From Gammaproteobacteria bacterium (GTDB lineage: Bacteria > Pseudomonadota > Gammaproteobacteria > Ga0077554 > Ga007554), in contig JAKFXX010000004.1 in assembly GCA_021731145.1 (NCBI GenBank), forward strand, positions 50,936-114,935: 64,000 bases of DNA, read 5' to 3'. The notes beneath the pieces are model-generated. The model was not told the origin of the DNA. It ran no database searches and worked only from the letters and a program-made list of their open reading frames with translations. Position 1 is the first letter of the stretch, and each line of letters opens with the position of its first letter. The translations under genes and the position numbers were made by a program. Positions 45,100 to 53,819 of this stretch are shown in pieces.

Positions 45100-45477
45100 T
45101 TACTTCGACATCGGATGCCCTTTCATTCCATCATGTCCCGGCATGTCCTTGTGCATTTCCTTCATGCTTTTCCATTTTTCCGCCATTTCGTCGTCTTTTT
45201 TGATAATTTCGTCAAGACGGGTGATCATCTGGCCCAGCTTTTGTTTTTCTGCGGCGCTGGGCTGGTGGTTGATATCTTTCAGAACCATCATTACCTCTTT
45301 CAGCATGCCCTTGACCTCGCGCATGGTCTGATGATGTTCCTTCATCATCTGGCCCCGCATTGCATGATGGTCCTGTTTGGCGTCAGCCGTTGCGGCCATG
45401 CTATCGGCAGCGAGGGCGTTGCCTGCAAATAGTGCGCTGGCGAGCGTAACGGCGGTAAGTATTTTTGATGCTTTCAT
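45100..45477 (-). CDS. Small exported Met/His-rich protein
   Basis: 125 residues. A signal peptide (MKASKILTAVTLASALFAG, cleavage near ALAAD) is followed by a charged, helical chain with many Met and His: HHAMRGQMMKEHHQTM, MLKEVMMVLK, EMHKDMPGHDGMKGHPMSK. The composition suggests periplasmic metal (copper or similar) binding or a Spy/CpxP-like helical hairpin, but no family motif is decisive. I start at the ATG ending at 45477, which has AGGAGAG seven bases upstream. It is a single gene between convergent murU and divergent lpxB. Confidence 0.78.
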   Translation of the reverse strand: MKASKILTAVTLASALFAGNALAADSMAATADAKQDHHAMRGQMMKEHHQTMREVKGMLKEVMMVLKDINHQPSAAEKQKLGQMITRLDEIIKKDDEMAEKWKSMKEMHKDMPGHDGMKGHPMSK

Positions 45478-45677
45478 CGTAATCTCTCCTGATTGCGGTT
45501 GTTGATGCGAATTATTAAAAACCGGCATGCCTGTGGTTGAGCTAGAATTTATAGGCGCGCGCAGGTCAAGTGTCAAGCAATGCTTACTGTAAATGAGTGG
45601 CCCTGACACCGTGCCTGATATATGATCCGCGCGTCCGGTAATGGTTCCGTTTTTTTGATGATGGATAGAAATCCTAA

Positions 45678-46835
45678 ATGATTCGTATCGGTATTGTGGC
45701 AGGCGAGGCCTCCGGCGACCTGCTCGGCGCAGGCTTGATCCGCGCCATCAAGGCGCGTTTTCCGGATGCAGTAATTGAAGGCATTGCCGGTCCGGCGATG
45801 ATTGCGCAAGGTGCCACGGCGCTTTATCCGCTCGAAAGGCTCTCGGTGATGGGCATTGTTGAGGTGCTGGGGCGCTTCCGCGAGTTGCACGCGATGCGGG
45901 CCAGTTTGTTGCGGCATTTTCTGGAAAACCCGCCGGATGTATTCGTTGGCATCGACGCCCCGGATTTCACGCTGGGCCTGGAACGCAAACTCAAGGATGC
46001 AGGGATTCCAACAGTTCATTATGTGAGCCCATCGGTATGGGCGTGGCGCCAGTGGCGTATCCGCAAGATCGCGCGTTCCACTGATCTGATGCTGACGCTG
46101 CTCCCTTTTGAAGCCCGATTTTACGAAGAACATCATGTGCCGGTGCGCTTTGTCGGCCATCCCCTGGCGGAGATGATCCCCCCGCTGGCCGACCCGCAGG
46201 CCGCGCGTGCCGCCCTTGGGCTGCCATTGCGAGGGGAAATCGTGGCGCTATTGCCGGGCAGCCGCATGAGCGAGATCAACTTTCTCGCCGCAATTTTTAT
46301 TCAAGCCGCCGTAGGGTGTGCGCGGCAGCGGCCTGGATTGCACTTTGTTATCCCGTTAGCGACGCCCGCGACGCGTGAACGTTTCACCGAAATACTCAGC
46401 AGCGTGGCGCCCGATCTTTCAGTGACAGTCATCGAAGGCCGCTCGCGCGAGGTGATGGCGGCGGCGGACGTCGTGCTGCTTGCCTCCGGCACCGCGACAC
46501 TGGAGGCGATGCTGCTGAAACGTCCCATGGTGATGGCCTACCGCCTCGCGCCGCTGACCTACTGGCTCGCCAAGCGGCTGGTGAAAATCCCTTATTTTTC
46601 GCTGCCCAACCTGCTCGCCGCAAAACCCCTGGTGCCCGAATTTATCCAGGATGCCGCCACGCCGGAAAACCTTGGGCAAGCCATGCTGGACTATTTGACG
46701 CACCCGGAATCCGCTGCGGCGCTGCAAGAGACGTTTGCGGAGATCCATGCCTCGTTGCGCCAGGGGGCGGATCAGCAGGCGGCGGAGGCGGTGCTGAGTT
46801 TGATTCCTCCCGATAAGCGTAAGGAGGGCGTGTGA
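45678..46835 (+). CDS. lpxB: Lipid-A-disaccharide synthase
   Basis: 385-residue GT19 glycosyltransferase that joins UDP-2,3-diacylglucosamine and lipid X in lipid A synthesis. Family segments: [18 protein letters not shown] at the start, [27 protein letters not shown] [34 protein letters not shown] and [11 protein letters not shown]. The stop overlaps the rnhB start by four bases (GTGA). lpxB-rnhB is a standard pair in gammaproteobacteria. Confidence 0.96.
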   Translation: MIRIGIVAGEASGDLLGAGLIRAIKARFPDAVIEGIAGPAMIAQGATALYPLERLSVMGIVEVLGRFRELHAMRASLLRHFLENPPDVFVGIDAPDFTLGLERKLKDAGIPTVHYVSPSVWAWRQWRIRKIARSTDLMLTLLPFEARFYEEHHVPVRFVGHPLAEMIPPLADPQAARAALGLPLRGEIVALLPGSRMSEINFLAAIFIQAAVGCARQRPGLHFVIPLATPATRERFTEILSSVAPDLSVTVIEGRSREVMAAADVVLLASGTATLEAMLLKRPMVMAYRLAPLTYWLAKRLVKIPYFSLPNLLAAKPLVPEFIQDAATPENLGQAMLDYLTHPESAAALQETFAEIHASLRQGADQQAAEAVLSLIPPDKRKEGV

Positions 46836-47407
46836 GTCCTTTGCACTTTCTTTTGGCTGGCGTCGACGAAGTGGGGCGTGGACCACTTGCCGGGCCGGTG
46901 GTGGCCGCCGCAGTCATTCTCGATCCGGCGCGTCCCATTGCGGGTCTTGCGGATTCCAAGGCGTTGTCGGAAAAGCGCCGCCAGGCATTGGATATCGAGA
47001 TCCGCGAGAAGGCCTTGGCGTGGGCGCTGGGGCGGGCGGAGGTGGATGAAATCGATGCGCTGAATATCCTGCAGGCAAGTTTGCTGGCCATGCAGCGTGC
47101 AGTGGCAGCACTATCGGTGACGCCGTACCGTGCGCTGGTTGATGGTAACCGCTGCCCGCTGTTGGCCTGCCCCGCCGAGGCGGTGATCAAGGGAGATCAG
47201 ACCGTGCCCGTCATCGGTGCCGCCTCGATCATCGCCAAGGTGGCGCGCGATGCGGAAATGGTGGCGCTGGATGCCGTTTATCCTGGTTATGGGTTTGCAG
47301 TACACAAGGGATATCCCACTAAAGCACATCTGGAGGCGCTCGACCGGCTGGGTGTTTTGCCCGTCCATCGACGTTCTTTCGCGCCGGTGCGGAATCTGCT
47401 TCGGTAG
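46832..47407 (+). CDS. rnhB: Ribonuclease HII
   Basis: 191-residue RNase HII, which nicks DNA at embedded ribonucleotides. Active-site residues lie in [15 protein letters not shown] (DEVGRG motif), VIKGDQTV and [10 protein letters not shown]. The start is a GTG overlapping the lpxB stop, with AAGGAGG upstream. The C-terminus is in [10 protein letters not shown] and HRRSFAPV, as in E. coli. Confidence 0.95.
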   Translation: MSPLHFLLAGVDEVGRGPLAGPVVAAAVILDPARPIAGLADSKALSEKRRQALDIEIREKALAWALGRAEVDEIDALNILQASLLAMQRAVAALSVTPYRALVDGNRCPLLACPAEAVIKGDQTVPVIGAASIIAKVARDAEMVALDAVYPGYGFAVHKGYPTKAHLEALDRLGVLPVHRRSFAPVRNLLR

Positions 47408-47458
47408 GCCTCACCCCGCTCTGCAATAAGGTGCTCGCATGGGGGAGAGCACAGTCTC

Positions 47459-49531
47459 TCAGCACCGGCCTCTGAGCCATTGCGTCATTTCCGTAGCGAC
47501 CATCGGAGGGCTGATGAGGTTGCCCTGTACCACGTCGCATTCAAGCGCGCCCAGCATACTCAGGGTGTCTTGATCCTCCACGCCCTCGGCGATGACACCC
47601 ATGCCCAGATTGTGGCCCAGGTGGATGATGGATTGCACGAGGGCGGCATCATCTTTGCTCTTGAGCATGTTGCTGATGAAGGAAAGGTCGATCTTGAGGG
47701 TTGCGATGGGGAGCTTCCTCAGGTGAGAGAGGGAGGTGTAACCTGTGCCAAAATCGTCGATAGACAGGATCACCCCCAGTTGATGAATGCGTCGCAGGGT
47801 TTCCGTGGCGCGCAGAGGATCGACGATAATGGCGCTCTCGGTGATTTCCAGCTCCAGATAGTGGGGGGCGATCTGATATTTCTCCAGCAACACCGCAATT
47901 TTGTCCGGTAGGCCGCTATCCTGCAAGTTACGTGCGGAGATGTTCGCCGCAACGTTGGCCTTGATTCCCATATCATGCCATTCCCGCATCTGCCGCAGCA
48001 CATTGTCTATCACCCATTGCGTGAGCGGCATGATGAGGTCGCTCACCTCCGCGAGAGGAATGAACTCATTGGGTGCGACCAGACCATGCTGCGGGTGCTG
48101 CCAGCGGATTAACGCCTCCATGCCAATAACATCGTGATCTTTGAGGCTGATTTTCGGCTGGTAGTGCAATACGAGCTGATTTTCCAGTATGGCGATTCTC
48201 AGGCTGGTGATCAGGGACAGGCGGCGCGGGCTATAGATGTCGAGCGTGGGGTTATAGACGGCGTAGCCACCGCCGTTTTTCTTGGCGAGATACATGGCGA
48301 TATCCGCGCAACGCATCATGGAGTGCGGGTCATCGCTGTGATCGGGATACAATGCGATGCCGATGCTGGCGCCGATCTGCACTTTCAGTCCTTCCAGATC
48401 AAAAGGCTGGCAGATAACAGCCAGCACCTTCTCGGCGGCATGAAGCGCATCCTCTTCGCTGTTTATGTGCGGCAGCACTAATCCAAACTCGTCGCCGCCC
48501 AGCCGCGCTACGTTTGCGGGCACATCCACCGCAGTGCATAAACGCGGCGCGATCTGCTTTAATAGAATATCACCGGCCTGGTGGCCCAGGGCATCATTGA
48601 TTTCCTTGAAGCGATCCAGGTCGATGAGCATGAATGCCATGCGCTTGCCTGATAGCCGGGTTTCCTCGACAACCTTGTCCAGATCTTTGCTGAGCTGGAA
48701 CCGATTGGGAAGGCCGGTAAGAGAATCGTGCGTGGCTTGGTATTCCAGGGCGGCGGTATGCGCCTTGCGTTGGGTGATGTTGCGGAAGACACCTTGGGTC
48801 GCAACTGGCAGGCCGCCCACAAAACGGCAGCTTACGTCGCCTTCGACTTCAACATATTGCCCGTTTTTCGCGATGAAGGTGGTTTCCAGATTGTCGCAGT
48901 GTCCTCCGCTCATCACTTTGCGAAACAAGGTTGTACAGTGATCCAGTAATTCAGGAAGGATAATATCGAACACAGTAAGTGATTTCACTTCATCCAGTGT
49001 GTATCCCATTGTCTCCAGCCAGGCGCGGTTGACGAATTGGAAATGCCCGTCAGGAGCCACGCTTTGAATCATGTCGTGGGCGCTTTCAAATAAATTCCGG
49101 TAGCGCTCCTCGCTTTCCCGCAGCATTGCCTCAGCCTGGCGGCGTTTACGCCTTTCTCCTGCCTCGATCAATTCACGCTCAATCGCGGGCGCAAGCCGTG
49201 TCAAATTGTCCTTCATCAGGTAGTCGTGTGCGCCGGCCTTCATCATGGCCACGGCGATTTCCTCGCCGATGCTGCCGGAGACGATGATAAAGGGCAGGTC
49301 TATACCGCTTTCCTTGAGCAGGGTAAGCGCGGCGGGAGCACCAAAATCCGGCATTGAGTAATCGGCCAGGACGATATCCCAGATTTGGGTTTGCAACGCG
49401 GCTTTCATGGCGGCAGCGGTGTCAACGCGCTCAAACACAGGATCATAACCACAACGCCGCAACTCACGCAGTATCAACAGCGTGTCGTCTTCAGAATCTT
49501 CAATTATCAATACGTGCAGTGGCGTACTCAT
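47459..49531 (-). CDS. Response regulator-PAS-GGDEF-EAL protein
   Basis: 690 residues. An N-terminal receiver (1-125; VLIIEDSEDD, phospho-acceptor in VLADYSMPDF) is followed by a PAS domain (about 140-260), a GGDEF domain with intact RLGGDEFG (about 350) and an EAL domain with MEALIRWQHP and DDFGTGYTSL. Both catalytic motifs look complete, so synthesis, hydrolysis or both of cyclic-di-GMP is possible. No membrane segment. AAGGA precedes the start. It follows a single-domain response regulator by nine bases; the histidine kinase that drives them is not in the window. Confidence 0.93.
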   Translation of the reverse strand: MSTPLHVLIIEDSEDDTLLILRELRRCGYDPVFERVDTAAAMKAALQTQIWDIVLADYSMPDFGAPAALTLLKESGIDLPFIIVSGSIGEEIAVAMMKAGAHDYLMKDNLTRLAPAIERELIEAGERRKRRQAEAMLRESEERYRNLFESAHDMIQSVAPDGHFQFVNRAWLETMGYTLDEVKSLTVFDIILPELLDHCTTLFRKVMSGGHCDNLETTFIAKNGQYVEVEGDVSCRFVGGLPVATQGVFRNITQRKAHTAALEYQATHDSLTGLPNRFQLSKDLDKVVEETRLSGKRMAFMLIDLDRFKEINDALGHQAGDILLKQIAPRLCTAVDVPANVARLGGDEFGLVLPHINSEEDALHAAEKVLAVICQPFDLEGLKVQIGASIGIALYPDHSDDPHSMMRCADIAMYLAKKNGGGYAVYNPTLDIYSPRRLSLITSLRIAILENQLVLHYQPKISLKDHDVIGMEALIRWQHPQHGLVAPNEFIPLAEVSDLIMPLTQWVIDNVLRQMREWHDMGIKANVAANISARNLQDSGLPDKIAVLLEKYQIAPHYLELEITESAIIVDPLRATETLRRIHQLGVILSIDDFGTGYTSLSHLRKLPIATLKIDLSFISNMLKSKDDAALVQSIIHLGHNLGMGVIAEGVEDQDTLSMLGALECDVVQGNLISPPMVATEMTQWLRGRC

Positions 49532-49540
49532 ATTGCATCC

Positions 49541-49981
49541 TTACAACGTCGGTGGAACCTCGTTTAGAACCAGCCAATACAAACCCAATTGCCGTACCGC
49601 CTCCATGAATTGCGCAAAATCCACCGGCTTGCGTACATAGCTGTTGGCGCCAAGATTGTAGCTATTGACGATATCGGCTTCTTCGTTTGATGAGGTCAAA
49701 ATCACCACCGGCAGGAGCTTCGTTCTGGCGTCGGCGCGCAGACGGCGCAGCACTTCCAGCCCGTCGACCTTGGGTAACTTCAAATCGAGCAGGATAACCT
49801 GCGGCATTATGCTGATGTCCCGGCCAGCATAAGTTCCGGTAGCGAACAGGAAATCCAGCGCCTCAACGCCGTCGCGCGCCACTACCACTTCGTTGAGGAT
49901 GTTGTTCTTTTTCAGGGCGCGCAGGGTTAACGCCTCGTCATCGGGGTTATCTTCGACCAGCAGAATGATTTTAGTAGGCAT
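49541..49981 (-). CDS. CheY-like response regulator (Rcp1-like group)
   Basis: 146-residue receiver domain alone. The acidic residues are in [13 protein letters not shown], the phospho-acceptor in [13 protein letters not shown], the switch residue in ILTSSNEE, and the lysine in [11 protein letters not shown]. The LTLRALKK and [12 protein letters not shown] segments and C-terminal YWLVLNE are typical of the Rcp1 group, usually partnered with hybrid or phytochrome-type kinases. First gene of a two-gene operon with the GGDEF-EAL protein. Confidence 0.93.
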   Translation of the reverse strand: MPTKIILLVEDNPDDEALTLRALKKNNILNEVVVARDGVEALDFLFATGTYAGRDISIMPQVILLDLKLPKVDGLEVLRRLRADARTKLLPVVILTSSNEEADIVNSYNLGANSYVRKPVDFAQFMEAVRQLGLYWLVLNEVPPTL

Positions 49982-50504
49982 AAAGTTTTCCTTGTGTTGA
50001 GTGTAGCGATTCCTTATGTGGTTCTGACGTGACTGGCATCACATTTTCTATGGATATTTTTTTAATCGGGCAATTTGATTGTCGCGGTTCATTATATCGA
50101 GGCAAATAAAACAGATGGATTCTGGTGCAGGACAATACCCCCCCAGGGCACAAGGGCGTGATGGGGTGCCATAACTTAATTCCATGGCAATGACGAGCAA
50201 CGCCCCCCCCCGCAGAACAGCCGTGCCCAGTGGCGACTAAATTCCTTTTGCTTAGTCCGCCACGATACCTTCACGATACCTTTCGGTAATCTTTCATTGT
50301 GATCATATCTTGATGGTGGTTGTCAAGATTTTTCGCCATACCCTATTTAGGGGGGAGAAGCGCGTCTTTTGATGGTTTTTGTAATATCAATCCGGCAACC
50401 TTCCCGGAACAAGGTCACGAGAAAGCGGGGGAATCCCACTTGAGTCAGATGAGGTGATGTGTCAGCATTGGTGAGCCAATTATTGGCTAATGTGATATCG
50501 ATTG
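49982..50504. other. 523-bp gap between divergent operons
   Basis: No gene is supported. Seen here: a run of nine C at 50203-50211, two CACGATACCTT units in tandem near 50259-50282, and a 7-bp inverted repeat ATCTTGA-N9-TCAAGAT (50307-50329) followed by TTTT, which could be a terminator-like hairpin or an operator. Promoters for both flanking operons must lie here, but none is clear-cut. Confidence 0.5.
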
Positions 50505-51827
50505 ATGAGCGCCAACGAAGCCCTGCGTAAAATTCCTGTTGTGGTTCAATCCTCTTCATCCAAGCCTATGATTGTTAAGGGTTTGGAGTGGAAGCGCCGC
50601 GCGATGCAGGCGGGGACGATGATCTTTTTGATCCTGGCCCCCATTTTGGGGATATTCAGGATTGATACCAGCTCGGGGTTTGTGGTGCTGGGCCGTCAGA
50701 TCTGGTTCTCCGATTTCTTCATCGTGTTTGGCTTCTGGCTGGCGATGGCCTGTGCCCTTGTGATGTTTTACTCGACCATGGGTACCGCATTTTGTGGCTG
50801 GGTGTGCCCGCAGAATACCCTGTCCGCGTGGGCCAATAAGCTGACTTTCAAATACCTGGGCAAGCGGGCGACGGTGGATTGGGATGGCCGTGAGAATGCG
50901 CGGGTTTCGGCAGGCAAGAACAAGCTGAAGAACTGGATGATGCTCGGTGGGAAGCTGCTGCTGGCCTCCATGGCGGCGGCGCTGGTTCCCATGCTGTATT
51001 TTTATCCGCCGGATGTGGTTTGGTCCTTTGTCACGCTACGTGACGATCCGCGCGTGATCGGTTCCCTGTACCTGATCTATGCTGTTTTTGTCTTGCTGGC
51101 GCTGGGTAATCTGGCAGTGATGCGCTATTACATCTGCCGCTACACCTGTGTTTACCGGATCTGGCAGTTCCTGTTCAAAACCCGGCAGACGCTGCATGTG
51201 GTGTATGATCAATCCCGCTCTGACGAGTGCGCCAAATGCAATTTTTGCGTTACCACCTGTCCGGTCGATATCGATCCGCGCAATACGCTGGTCTTCGATA
51301 GTTGCACCAACTGCGGCGAGTGCATCAGCGCCTGCGATTCGCTCCATAACAAGCACGGGGTTCCGGGCCTGTTGAATTTTGAGTTTGGCGAGCGCAAAGC
51401 CGTAGAGGGCGGCGCCGTTTCCAATTCAAATCTGGCTTCGCTGGCGCAACGTGCGGGCTGGGCGATGCCGGTGTTCGCGCTGGGTGTTTTGATGGTGGCC
51501 TGGGGGCTATGGAACTATCAGCCATACAGCTTCTCCGTCTATCGCTCCGATGTGTCCCAGAGCGCTCAGGTTCAGGAGTATCGAATTAATATTGCGCATA
51601 AGATTTATGAGCGTGGAGCGGTGAACGTAAGCGTCGAGGGTCTGCCTAAAGATATGTATAGTCTGGCCGCTACGCACGCCGAATTCACAACTGCCGAGCG
51701 CAAGGATATTATTTTACATATCAGCAAGGCCATGCCGTCAGGTATACATCCGTTCGTGGTGCATGCCCGGTCTGCGGATGGCTGGCAGGAAAGTTTCCGT
51801 GTACACCATTTTGCCGGGAGGAGTTGA
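50505..51827 (+). CDS. ccoG: Cytochrome c oxidase accessory protein CcoG (FixG/RdxA)
   Basis: 440-residue membrane iron-sulfur protein needed for assembly of cbb3-type oxidases, in copper delivery. There are about five membrane helices; ferredoxin-type 4Fe-4S motifs are CAKCNFCVTTCPVDID and CTNCGECISACDSL (about residues 240-285), and the conserved CGWVCPQN lies about residue 95. A C-terminal periplasmic FixG domain follows the last helix. ATG at 50505 is taken as start. Three small genes follow in an operon. No ccoNOP genes are in the window. Confidence 0.95.
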   Translation: MSANEALRKIPVVVQSSSSKPMIVKGLEWKRRAMQAGTMIFLILAPILGIFRIDTSSGFVVLGRQIWFSDFFIVFGFWLAMACALVMFYSTMGTAFCGWVCPQNTLSAWANKLTFKYLGKRATVDWDGRENARVSAGKNKLKNWMMLGGKLLLASMAAALVPMLYFYPPDVVWSFVTLRDDPRVIGSLYLIYAVFVLLALGNLAVMRYYICRYTCVYRIWQFLFKTRQTLHVVYDQSRSDECAKCNFCVTTCPVDIDPRNTLVFDSCTNCGECISACDSLHNKHGVPGLLNFEFGERKAVEGGAVSNSNLASLAQRAGWAMPVFALGVLMVAWGLWNYQPYSFSVYRSDVSQSAQVQEYRINIAHKIYERGAVNVSVEGLPKDMYSLAATHAEFTTAERKDIILHISKAMPSGIHPFVVHARSADGWQESFRVHHFAGRS

Positions 51828-51828
51828 G

Positions 51829-52242
51829 ATGAGTGATGCAAGCAAAGAAAAGAAGGCCCCACCCCTGCCGGTTCAAGAGGCGGAATGGGGGGAGCAGCCC
51901 GAAAATCAATATGGTTATGCAAGCGAGGCCGAGCGCCTAAGCAAGCGTGGCCTGGAAGACTGGGAAATGGTGGAGAACATCTCCGAGTCCCAGCACAATA
52001 TTCCTTACTGGTTTATAGCAATTTTCCTCGCCCTGTTGCTGGTTGCCGTTGGGTTGAATTTTCCCTTCTGGGGCGATCGTCCCGGTTATGAGCGTGACTG
52101 GTTTAATTGGGGCTTGCCGTTGGCGGTGGTCTATACCTCGATAGCGATCGCGGTTATATACTGGCTGGTTGATTATCGCCATATCCGTAGCGCTAAAAAG
52201 GCAGAGCGAGAGAATAATTCAAACACACAAAAGCAGGATTGA
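51829..52242 (+). CDS. Unknown two-helix membrane protein in the ccoG operon
   Basis: 137 residues. A polar N-terminus of about 55 residues (MSDASKEKKAPPLPV ... GLEDWEMVENISESQHN) precedes two membrane helices (about 60-77 and 93-111) joined by WGDRPGYERDWFNWG, with a basic C-terminal tail. GGGAGGAG lies just before the ATG, which is two bases after the ccoG stop. No family is recognised; position and topology suggest an oxidase-associated subunit or assembly factor. Confidence 0.75.
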   Translation: MSDASKEKKAPPLPVQEAEWGEQPENQYGYASEAERLSKRGLEDWEMVENISESQHNIPYWFIAIFLALLLVAVGLNFPFWGDRPGYERDWFNWGLPLAVVYTSIAIAVIYWLVDYRHIRSAKKAERENNSNTQKQD

Positions 52243-52245
52243 TGG

Positions 52246-52566
52246 TTGGAAACGAGTAGAGCAATAAAAGTTGGATTCCTTGGCGTGATGCTGGTGTTGG
52301 CTGTGGGATGTTCATCCAAACAATCGGGCACCGTTTCTTTAGGTGCGTATCCTGATCCTCAATCTGTCGGTGCGAAAATGTTTAAAGCGCGCTGCGTGGA
52401 ATGCCATGTGCCGCCTCAGCCCTCCAGCCGCAAAGCGCATGAATGGCCGAATATCGTGGACAGGATGCAACATAACCTGATAATGCGCAGTTCTGCGCCG
52501 CTTACCGATGAAGAGAAACGGGAAATTTTGGGATATCTGCAAAAATATGCGGCGGGCCAGCCATGA
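52246..52566 (+). CDS. Monohaem c-type cytochrome lipoprotein
   Basis: 106 residues. Signal peptide with lipobox AVGC, then one haem c motif CVECH (about residues 50-54) and possible methionine ligands in RMQHNLIM. The fold is that of small class I cytochromes, so an electron-transfer role at the membrane surface is likely. The start appears to be TTG at 52246, just after the stop of the previous gene. Its stop overlaps the next gene by ATGA. Third gene of the ccoG operon. Confidence 0.82.
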   Translation: METSRAIKVGFLGVMLVLAVGCSSKQSGTVSLGAYPDPQSVGAKMFKARCVECHVPPQPSSRKAHEWPNIVDRMQHNLIMRSSAPLTDEEKREILGYLQKYAAGQP

Positions 52567-52934
52567 AAATGATAGTGCTGGGCTTGCTAGGTTTGGCGCT
52601 GACCGCATGTGCGAATCAAGACGCCCCAGTCATTCCGCCGCAAATGTGGGGCGACGTGCAGATCAACGTCGAACCCAGGCCGGAAATTCCAATCGTGGGC
52701 ATGAACGAATTTCTGGTAACGGCAACCCGTAAACCCAGCAGGCCTGCGTTTGATTTGATTGTGTCCGTCCGCATGAGCGAAAGCGATGTCTGGCAGCAGG
52801 CCATCCAGGATGGTCATGTGGGGGTCTATCGCAGGGCGCTCCTGGTTACCGATCCCGCAACCCAGGCGGTATTTGTCCGTGTCGAGCAGGTAGATAAAAA
52901 GGGAGAGTTGCGTTTTCCGCTGAAGGTGCGATAG
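52563..52934 (+). CDS. Small lipoprotein with a FixH/YtkA-like fold
   Basis: 123 residues. Signal peptide with lipobox LTAC; the mature part DVQINVEPRPEIPIVGMNEFLVTATRK looks like the start of the Ig-like FixH/YtkA domain. FixH-type proteins accompany cbb3-oxidase assembly genes, consistent with the ccoG neighbour. No metal-ligand pattern is evident. It is the last gene of the operon and ends before the stem-loop at 52995-53027. Confidence 0.65.
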   Translation: MKMIVLGLLGLALTACANQDAPVIPPQMWGDVQINVEPRPEIPIVGMNEFLVTATRKPSRPAFDLIVSVRMSESDVWQQAIQDGHVGVYRRALLVTDPATQAVFVRVEQVDKKGELRFPLKVR

Positions 52935-52994
52935 CCGACGCGGTTAGCCGGGGCGGATGGGAAAAGGAAAGGCGCTTCGCTGGAATAGATGATC

Positions 52995-53027
52995 GCCCTG
53001 CGGGGTTGTTGCTGGCACCCGCAGGGC
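52995..53027. terminator. Bidirectional stem-loop between convergent operons
   Basis: GCCCTGCGGG (52995-53004) pairs perfectly with CCCGCAGGGC (53018-53027) across a 13-base loop, between the ccoG operon and the 53039-54355 operon. Confidence 0.7.
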
Positions 53028-53038
53028 AGAAGGCTGTA

Positions 53039-53176
53039 TTACTTTTTGTTTTTTTGGTTAAGATCCGGCCTGTACATGTCAGTTTTGTAGACCTGATAGG
53101 TCAGCAGCACCATTAATACAGTGACGATGGCGCCCATGGTGCCGACCATGTACGTTAGAATCTCAGGCATAGACAT
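53039..53176 (-). CDS. 45-residue single-helix membrane protein
   Basis: A short gene with ATG ending at 53176, GGGAG upstream at good spacing, and TAA at 53039-53041. The protein begins MSMPEILTYMVGTMGAIV, has one membrane helix (about residues 8-27), then YQVYKTDMYRPDLN and a lysine-rich tail. It resembles CcoQ- or CydX-like small oxidase subunits in size and topology only. It is the last gene of the minus-strand operon with the haem-copper-oxidase-like protein. Confidence 0.7.
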   Translation of the reverse strand: MSMPEILTYMVGTMGAIVTVLMVLLTYQVYKTDMYRPDLNQKNKK

Positions 53177-53297
53177 CAAATTTCTCCCATAAACGCCGTA
53201 GTTGATTTTTTAAGATAGCGCCCTCGCTTGTCAAGGGAGACGCTAGTCCTCCGCTATCTTGCATCAATTGATGGTTCTTGGGCAAGAGGTCTGAGCG

Positions 53298-53819
53298 TTA
53301 ATTTTTTTTGCCGCTTTTGATGCGTTTTTGCAGTGCCGGGCTCTCGACATAACGGCGCAACAGCAGGGTTTTATGCCCGCCGCGTTGTTCGTAGCAGCGG
53401 GTGCATGTGAGGTAGCACAGATATAGCTCTTTGGGGGTGCGGCCTTTATCGAGCAGGTCAATTTGCATTTCATGCACGGGCTGGCGGATAGTGCCGACGT
53501 CGCCGGGGTGTAGGCGTGCCCTGAGCTGGAAGGGGCTGGGCAAATATTCGATGCGGCGGGAGGGTGAGTCGTTGTTTTCCAGCAGCCGGATGAGCTTGCC
53601 GCGAAAAGCCCCGGTGGCCATCATCACGAAGCCGGGCCAGCGTTCTTTTACTTCCAGTTGCTGGATTTCTGCGCGCTGTTTGTGCATGTAGAGGTCATAA
53701 GACAGAGGCATGTGCGCCACCATGGGGACGGGCAGCACGTGTACACATTGCCCGCCAAGATCAATGTCTTGCTCGTGCCAGCTTGGATACTCTTCCGGGC
53801 AACCGCATTCCAGTGTCAT
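53298..53819 (-). CDS. Unknown cysteine-containing protein
   Basis: 173 residues, no signal peptide or membrane helix. Cysteines cluster at the N-terminus (LECGCPEEYPSWHEQDIDLGG) and near the C-terminus (LCYLTCTRCYEQRGGHK), with HEQD nearby, suggesting metal binding. The middle (GFVMMATGAFRGKLIRLLE) is hydrophobic but not membrane-like. No family recognised. Its start overlaps the stop of the oxidase-like gene by four bases, so the two are coupled. Confidence 0.72.
   Translation of the reverse strand: MTLECGCPEEYPSWHEQDIDLGGQCVHVLPVPMVAHMPLSYDLYMHKQRAEIQQLEVKERWPGFVMMATGAFRGKLIRLLENNDSPSRRIEYLPSPFQLRARLHPGDVGTIRQPVHEMQIDLLDKGRTPKELYLCYLTCTRCYEQRGGHKTLLLRRYVESPALQKRIKSGKKN

Noticed and set aside
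50203..50211. Run of nine C as a phase-variable promoter
   Set aside because: It is almost 300 bp from either flanking start and not between recognisable promoter elements.
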